A DNA stretch of 64,000 bases from Sorghum bicolor (Eukaryota > Streptophyta > Magnoliopsida > Poales > Poaceae): contig NC_012875.2 in NCBI RefSeq assembly GCF_000003195.3, forward strand, positions 11,932,174 to 11,996,173, in the 5' to 3' direction. Positions 57,653 through 64,000 of the stretch are shown here, one piece after another. A model generated the notes under the pieces. It made no database searches and was not told the origin of the DNA. It saw only the letters and a list, made by a program, of their open reading frames with translations. The translations under genes were made by a program, and so were the position numbers. Each line of letters starts with the position of its first letter. Position 1 is the stretch's first letter.

Positions 57653-59401
57653 CTAATTATTGAGTTCAGCTTGAGTAAAGATGTACTTCAAGCTCTTATG
57701 ATCTGTGTATAGATGACAAGTACTCCCCAACAGATAATGGCACCAGATCTTAAATGAATGTACTACGGCGGCTAGTTCAAGATCATGGGTCGGGTAATTC
57801 TCTTCATGTGGTTTAAGCTGCCTGGAAGCATATGCAATTACGCGACCCTCCTGCATTAGCACGCAGCCTATCCCTATCCCTGATGCGTCACAATACACAT
57901 CAAAGAGCTTTTCAATATCTGGCTGGGCTAAGACAGGTGCAGTTGTCAATAAACTTTTCAGAGTCTGAAAGGCTTGCTCACATTGAGGTGACCAAACAAA
58001 TTTTGTTTGATTCTTGAGCAAGGTCGTGATTGGTTTAGCGACTCTGGAAAGGTCCGGGATAAAACGACGGTAATATCCCGCCATACCCAGAAAACTACGG
58101 ACCTCATGTACCGTAGTCGGGGTCTTCCAATTCAACACTTCTTCTACTTTACCTGGGTCTACAGCGACTCCCTCAGCTGATAATACATGACCCAGGAAAT
58201 GAACTTTGTCGAGCCGGAACTCACATTTTCTGAATTTGGCATATAGTTGATGCTCCCTGAGACGGGTCAACACAATTCTCAGATGTTCAGCATGTTCTTT
58301 CTTAGTCTTGGAATAGATTAAGATGTCATCAATAAAGACGACCACAAATTTGTCTAGTTCTGGCACGAAGACAGAGTTCATCAAGTACATGAAATGGGCC
58401 GGTGCATTGGTCAACCCAAAAGACATCACCAGGTACTCATACAGCCCATAACGGGTTGTAAAAGCCGTCTTGGGTACATCCTCCGGCCTAATTTTAATTT
58501 GGTGGTACCCTGATCTCAAATCAATTTTTGAGAATACTTTGGCCCCGGCTAGCTGGTCAAATAGCAAGTCAATACGGGGCAATGGGTACTTGTTCTTAAT
58601 AGTCACCTAATTCAGGGGACGATAATCGACACACAGCCTCAATGTTTGATCTTTCTTTTTCACAAACAAGGCTGGGCAACCCCATGGAGAGGAACTGGGC
58701 TGAATAAAACCTTTTTGCATCAACTCTTGTAGTTGGGTTTTTAATTCGGCCAGTTCTTTCGGTGGCATTCTGTAGGCCCTTCGAGATATTGGGGATGTCC
58801 CTGGTTTCAATTCTATACTGAACTGGACATCCCGGTCCGGGGGCAGACCTGGTAAGTCTTCAGGAAATACATCCAGAAAATCCCGAACTACCGGGATATC
58901 TTCGACTGCAGCCATCTTAGTGGCATGAACCTGCCCAATTGCCCGTTTGGGAGTAACTAATTGGATTAGAAGGTAAGAATTCTCATTGGGCAATGGGATT
59001 TTAATGGTTCGATGCAAGGTATCTAGCACAACCCCTCGTTGTGCCATCCAGTTCATGCCTAGTATGACATCAATCTCCTGGTCTTTAAGAACAATCATGC
59101 TAGTGGGAAAACTATGCCCACCAAATTCAATGGGTATCTTGCGAACCATTTCTTTAGAACTCAGCCGTCCTCGTGGCGACTGTATATAAAAATGATCTTG
59201 TGTTTCCCCAATGGGTATGTCATGCTTTAACACAAAGGTGCGATTGATGAATGTATGAGATGCACCAGAATCGAAAAGCATTAAAGCAGGATGTTTCGCA
59301 ACAGGAAACGTACCCATCATTACTGGTTCACCTTCTGGGATCGTCTCCACTTCTGTATGGAAGACTTGTCCCACTTTCTTCGCTGGTTTTCCCTTTTGCA
59401 C
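57653..59401 (-). pseudogene. G: protease, RT and RNase H
   Basis: One frame with a single TAG (58604-58606, after VDYRPLN). Protease: [12 protein letters not shown] near 59265. Linker: [53 protein letters not shown] (catalytic Asp pair at about 58325-58336), [10 protein letters not shown]. RNase [34 protein letters not shown]. These would make cDNA from the element RNA and process Gag-Pol. The frame ends at the deletion near 57653. Confidence 0.92.
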
Positions 59402-60506
59402 ATTTTGTCCTTTCTGAACCCCAGTCCTGAATTGGCTCGGCTGGGGTTGGCCAATGGGTGGCCTTTGGAAAGTGGGGTTGGTTTGGCGGGGGTAGGGGCA
59501 CTCTTTGGAAAAATGCCCAGGCTTACCACAATTGAAGCAAGGGTAATTGTGGTTGGGCGGAGCAGTGGGGCGAAAACCTGGGGCGTTCGGCTGGCGTGGT
59601 GCATTGACGATGGCAGTAGGTCGAGGGTATACCTGCTGCCCTAGTCTATATTGTGGAGGGGAATAAGGACCACGATAAGGTGTCGGCGCTGGAAAGCGTC
59701 CGTGTCCTTGTGGATAATAAATGATTCTCTGGCGCTTTTGACCGCGACCAGAGAAGGAGGAAGAAGCAGCCTTCTTCTTGGCTTCTTTGTGTTTCTATTC
59801 TTTTCTTCTGAGGCGATGGCAATATTTACCGCCTCATAGAAGGTAGCATTTTGACAGGTAGTCATCATGGTCTGAAGTTTGGTGTTTAGACCACGCATGA
59901 AACAGGCTTTCTTCTTTCTGTCTGTGTTCACATGGTCTGTGGCATATTGAGAAAGATGATTAAATTTTGCCACATACTCCATGACACTTTTATCGCCTTG
60001 CTGCAAGGCGAGAAATTCTTCGGCCTTCATGGCCATGAGCCCTTCAGGGATGTAATGGGCGCGGAACACGTCCTTAAACTCGGTCCAGGTGACCTGGTGT
60101 CCTGGAGCTTGGATAGCTAGGAAATTCTCCCACCAGGCACCTGCAGCTCCCCGAAGCTGCTGAGCTGCGAACAGGGGCTTCTGAGTTTCTGAACACTGAA
60201 TCAAACTGAACTTGTAATCCATGGTCCGGAGCCAATCATCCGCTTCTAACGGCTCCTCAGCCTTGGTGAATACCGGGGGCCTTGTCTCGGTAAAGTCCAC
60301 GTACCGAGCTTCTCCGTCCCCATTGTGCTGTGCTCTGAAGTTTGGGGCGGGGTGTGGTTGGCGTTGTGCTAACTCGCGCAGCAAGTGAGCGTTGTCGGTA
60401 GTGGCACTCAAAAGAACAGCAATAGCATCAGCCAGAGAAGGTGGAGCAGGTGGAGGGTTGGGGATATCATCCCCTCCCTGAGATGTCCCGGCTCCATCAG
60501 ATCCTC
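59402..60506 (-). pseudogene. G: gag, cut by H
   Basis: Read right to left from 60506: GSDGAGTSQGGDD and a Pro-rich stretch, then the gag core RPPVFTKAEEPLEADDWLRT, GAAGAWWENF, FKDVFRAHYIPEGLM, VMEYVAKFNHLSQYA. A one-base deletion near 59800 shifts the frame; the new frame is open through the CCHC knuckle [14 protein letters not shown] (59498-59539) into the protease. H inserted at 60506/60507, so the gag N-terminus lies outside the window. Apart from the shift, the protein is well preserved. Confidence 0.9.
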
Positions 60507-62160
60507 TGTTGGGTATTCTTAACATCATTACCAAAAGTAGACTAAGTTCTCTAAATCTAGTAACGGTGCCAAAAATGCCAAACCTATCCCTCACACCACT
60601 TAAGCCAAGTTGTCATCCCCAGCATGATATAAGAGACGCGGTATTGAAATATGCAATTGCTCTTCTAAATAAATAATAAATGGGATCTGCAAGCGCACAG
60701 ATTAATACCGATGTAGCATTTTAACCGGGAAGTATTCCAGGTATCGTTATTTATATTTTTACCACTGGGAAGGGATTAACAATCATCAATAGTGATTACA
60801 GAATAGAATATGAGATTGAGCATCTATCATTGCAAGTATAATTGAGAACATTATATCTAACTCTTCATACAGGGGTAAGTGTCACATAAAAGATATATGA
60901 AATAATAATAGTGACAAGGATAACTAATCTGATCTAGCCACATATTAAATATGATAAGCACCTCAATTAGATACTCTAGAAAGTCATTAGCATGGTATTA
61001 GAACGAACTACAAGAATATTCCCTAAGTTATTCTCAACTATATAGTCTAGCATTATCATAGTTAGTGCAAGCATACTTAGCAATCATTGTGAGACAAGAC
61101 TACGCCCATGCATAGTGATATTAGCAAGGAATATGAGAAACATAGCAATCACTCCCCTGTAATAATTTTGCTCTGCCAGCCCAATACACGAGAGGGGGAC
61201 TATATAAGAATCAATGAAGCTGTCACTATCACGAACCACCCCACGATCTAGCATATTTGGTACAATCGCAGATAAATACGGTATAAGCACCACACCTACA
61301 CAATATCTATCATTTACCCATGGATCCGATGGATAAACGCTATACGATCCTAAGCATGTATATAGATCTAATCTAACTAAGCCAAGTACATAACTATAAT
61401 AAACTAAGAACAATATAATCTTGAATATAAGCAAGTAGAGCAAAGTCATAAGCAATATATTGAAGTAGAACAAAGTCATATTCATAATATTGAAGAACAA
61501 AGATAATTAGAAAGTAATTAGAAGCACAATTAGAGAATTACCAAGAATCCTCCTGACAGATCCGGAAACCAATCGAAGATTGACTCCATCTAGTTCTAAT
61601 CCTATGTAGCTATGCTAATCTAGATATCTAATTGATGTGGTGGCTCTAATCTTGATCAGAGGCTTCTTCTCCCTTGATGGAACAATGAATTAGGGTTGAG
61701 AGGCTCTCTCCTCCAGGGGCCAGGGGGTCTGGTTTTATAGTCCCTTCAAGTGAATATGGGCCCTTGGATCAAACTGACATAGATTGTATGGTTTAGATTC
61801 ATCCTTTAGGTCGGTGGAGATCTCCCGCAAAGCAGAGTCCTGATGGGACTCGGGAGGTGGGCGGGCGCCCTGACCAACTGGGCGGGCGCCCAGGGTCTGG
61901 CCCCGTTTCGCCTCCGCTTCGGTCTCGTGGCTTCTGGAGTCTTCTAGATGTAAGATAATTGCGCGGCACGTTAATATCTCTATGTAATCCCGACGTGTGG
62001 GCCTTTCTTCCGTATTTCCTGATACCCCCTGCAGAAATAGACAAACACCAAAACTCGTGGAATTCTGTCAGATAAAACCCTAAGTCTAGATGTTGATTTC
62101 ATTTGGATCCTTTTCTTTATTTATTTGATAATTAAATTTGATACTTAAGGACCGTCAACA
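60507..62160 (-). mobile_element. H: 3' LTR
   Basis: The 1654-bp LTR starts, on the minus strand, TGTTGACGGTCC (62160) and ends ATACCCAACA (60507). TATA box (TATAAAA, minus) at 61733-61739. Two GGGCGGGCGCCC units lie near 61859 and 61880. It is longer than the LTRs of I because of extra AT-rich sequence at 60510-61550, which includes a 138-codon frame (61084-61500) that I do not regard as a gene. Confidence 0.85.
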
Positions 62161-62174
62161 AACTCCCCCAAGCT
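62161..62174 (-). other. H: polypurine tract
   Basis: The minus strand reads AGCTTGGGGGAGTT against the LTR start, the same tract as I and C. Confidence 0.85.
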
Positions 62175-64000
62175 TACCTCTTGCTCGTCCCTGAGCAAGG
62201 ATAGACTCAGCTATGGATCATAAGTTGTTGCAATATCTTTAAAAATTGACGGTACACATGCTTTTTAAATAAGATCTTATCTCTGAGTTAGAGTAAACTG
62301 TCAAGACTTAAAACTTACTTACTTTACCTACACCATGGGACTTGTAACCGTCACTTCCATCTTGAGTAGTTAAAAAATAGAACAGTCTAGTCAAGTGCCA
62401 TGTCTCTTATTCTTGATCAGCTATAGCTCTGGGTTTTTTGCAGATTTTCAAAGAAAACTCAGAATTCCTTGTATGATTCTCTCATATCTCTCTTTTGTGG
62501 TATTTCTGGATCCTTACCAAGGCAGTGATGGCATATGCCTTCTCTCTCACCTTACTCTAATAAGGCTTTAATATCTGGAGCTCATAGGTGGGAGATAAAG
62601 TATACAAACTTACAAGACATTTATTGCATAGTCAAACCATGGATCCAAAGAAACAAATCAATAAGTTTAATCAAGATGTGCATGTGTGGCGAATGAATGG
62701 TGTATGGTGATGATGGTAATAACAATGGTGGAAACAATGGTGGTGGTCTAATTCTACTTTGCTCTTTGAGGGGATACATACCTTCCTTGCTTTTTTTGAA
62801 ACTTTATGAGGAGAATGAGATGCTCTTCTTTTTCTTTTTTTTTTCTCTCAGGTGAGTATCTTGCACCCCTAATTCTACTGTCGGACACTTGTCCATTTTT
62901 ACCTCTCGTCTCACTCTTTCTTTTCTTTCGAGGTTCCGAGCACTTGCTCCTTTTTATTTCCTCGTATTTTTTTTTCTCTTTTTTTTAGAGCACTCATCTC
63001 TTGAGATAATATAGCAAGTGGTAGTAACAAGATAACTTGAGCATTTATTTCACAGGAAAAACATAAATATTTTTGGTTATTCTCTCTCGGGTTAGGAGTA
63101 GAATATTTTTGGGTGATTCTGGAGATGGAATGGGTGGATATATGTGGATGGTACTTCCGGAGTAGAAGTAGCATATATGAGTGAACGTGCAAGGGAAATC
63201 TTGATTTAACCACATGACAAGTTCCTAAGGGTCTACACAGCTTGACCACACTCAATGCTCATAAGCAGTAAATAGTAAATGTGGGGCTCAAAGTCTAGCA
63301 AGCATGTATATATGGCTGTGGTAGGAATTTAAACTCTCATCATACAGGAACTCATCATGCAACATTTTAAAGATTTTCAAAGATAAAATTCTCCAAAATT
63401 CTAGCATCTCTAGGAATAGATAAACAGCAGCTCAACCTTCCCATATCGTATCCGTTAAGAACTTATACTTTAGATCAAATTTTCATCCCACAAGTTTAGG
63501 TCTAGAGCAAGCTTTAAATTATAACAGTTATATCTAAACTTGAGAGAGAACTTAAAATGTGCAAATTAGGCAGAGCAACTATTCATCATATCCATGCTTA
63601 AGTTTTTGTTTAGATATAGATTAGCATAGCCATTTTATTTATTTATTAAACACACTAAGCAAAAGATAAATAAGCACGAAATCTTTATTTGGTTTTTCCT
63701 AGTTTATGTATTTTAATATTCTAATATAATATAAGTATAAAGATAGATAGATAGAAATACTTATCGAGATAAATGGGGGTGCTCTCCCCCAAGCTGAATT
63801 TTGACGTAATTTCTCTTGATGTAGCTAGCAGGTGGCAGAGGTGTATTTGAAAGTCAGCAGCATTCTGACAGCGATTAGAATGTCCTCCGTCTACTAGTCT
63901 TCTTGATTCTTAAATTCTGTGGAGCTCAAATAGACAACAAAGCTTGTGGAACTGATTAAGTGTTAGCATAAATATCTAGCCTTTATCATCTTGAGACTCC
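62175..64000 (-). other. H: non-coding 3' interior
   Basis: About 1.8 kb without a supportable gene, homologous to 6718-8500 of I. A PPT-like copy is at about 63782-63795. Confidence 0.7.

Larger units (their letters stand above)
51799..60506 (-). mobile_element. G: Tekay/Del-type chromovirus, 5' end beyond window
   Basis: A minus-strand element. The 3' LTR is 51799-55816 and gag-pol is 56019-60506, cut within gag by H. Pol motifs are nearly all intact. ACCTT at 51794-51798 would be one copy of the target duplication; the other lies beyond the window. Its layout matches A. Confidence 0.9.
60507..64000 (-). mobile_element. H: Athila-like element running off the window
   Basis: A minus-strand relative of I with its 3' LTR (60507-62160), PPT and about 1.8 kb of interior in view. 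TCCTC at 60502-60506 would be one target duplication. The interior is colinear with 6705-8500 of I, including the non-coding 3' region and the PPT-like motif near 63782-63795. No protein-coding frame is certain; the far right (63795-63930) corresponds to the C-terminal tail of I's protease-like ORF. Confidence 0.85.

Noticed and set aside
61084..61500. 138-codon hydrophobic frame on the minus strand in H
   Set aside because: Lies in AT-rich LTR sequence. The hydrophobicity comes from T-rich codons, and the LTRs of I lack the stretch.
1..64000. Host gene, tRNA or rRNA gene, CRISPR array or bacterial-type operon
   Set aside because: None recognised. The tRNA-like matches found are retrotransposon primer-binding sites, and all protein motifs belong to LTR elements.

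Overview
This window looks like plant nuclear DNA from a grass, probably a panicoid (an inference from the retrotransposon families; nothing here fixes the species). I found no host gene, rRNA, tRNA or CRISPR array. Nearly all 64 kb is nested Ty3/Gypsy LTR retrotransposons. For reference I call them J, B, A, I, C, E, D, K, F, G and H.

Layout from left to right. J (1-1033) is an old Athila-like LTR fragment. B (1034-2163) is an LTR plus a stub of interior on the minus strand. A (2164-21472, plus strand) is a decayed Tekay/Del-type chromovirus. It has a truncated 5' LTR, a primer-binding site, a leader ORF, gag, PR-RT, a chromodomain remnant and a 3.9-kb 3' LTR. It is split by I (5441-12778, minus strand; a complete Athila-like non-autonomous element with GGGGC target duplications) and by C (a truncated Athila-like element ending at 17245). 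A abuts E (21473-41486, minus strand), an older Gypsy element cut inside RT. Within E sits D (22322-39238, plus strand), a complete Tat/Retand-type element with GGTGC target duplications. D's 5' LTR carries K (22916-27497), a solo LTR with GGGCG duplications. The matching empty site survives in D's 3' LTR. E's 5' end is cut by F (from 41487, minus strand), a second Tat-type element. F's gag is cut by G (from 51799, minus strand), the best-preserved Tekay/Del-type gag-pol. G's gag is cut by H (from 60507), an Athila-like element running off the right edge.

How the parts work. A and G encode the chromovirus set: gag with a CCHC knuckle, aspartic protease, RT, RNase H and an integrase with chromodomain. 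D and F encode gag, PR, RT, RNase H, an added archaeal-type RNase H and integrase. In addition, between integrase and 3' LTR and on the opposite strand, each carries a TATA-driven, multi-exon gene. Its predicted protein has a plant-mobile-domain-like N-terminal part, a basic hinge and a coiled-coil C-terminus. I and H have no RT or integrase in view and would depend on enzymes supplied in trans. All coding copies have stops, frameshifts or deletions, so none is likely to be autonomous now.

Most notable observations: (1) the leader ORF of A begins with a sequence resembling the histone H3 tail; (2) the antisense intron-containing gene of D and F has conserved promoter and splice positions; (3) D and F share a TAATG stop/start overlap between PR and RT and a perfect stem-loop beside the polypurine tract; (4) three diverged chromovirus LTRs carry related short acidic reading frames; (5) D and F lie tail to tail as a roughly 10-kb inverted pair.
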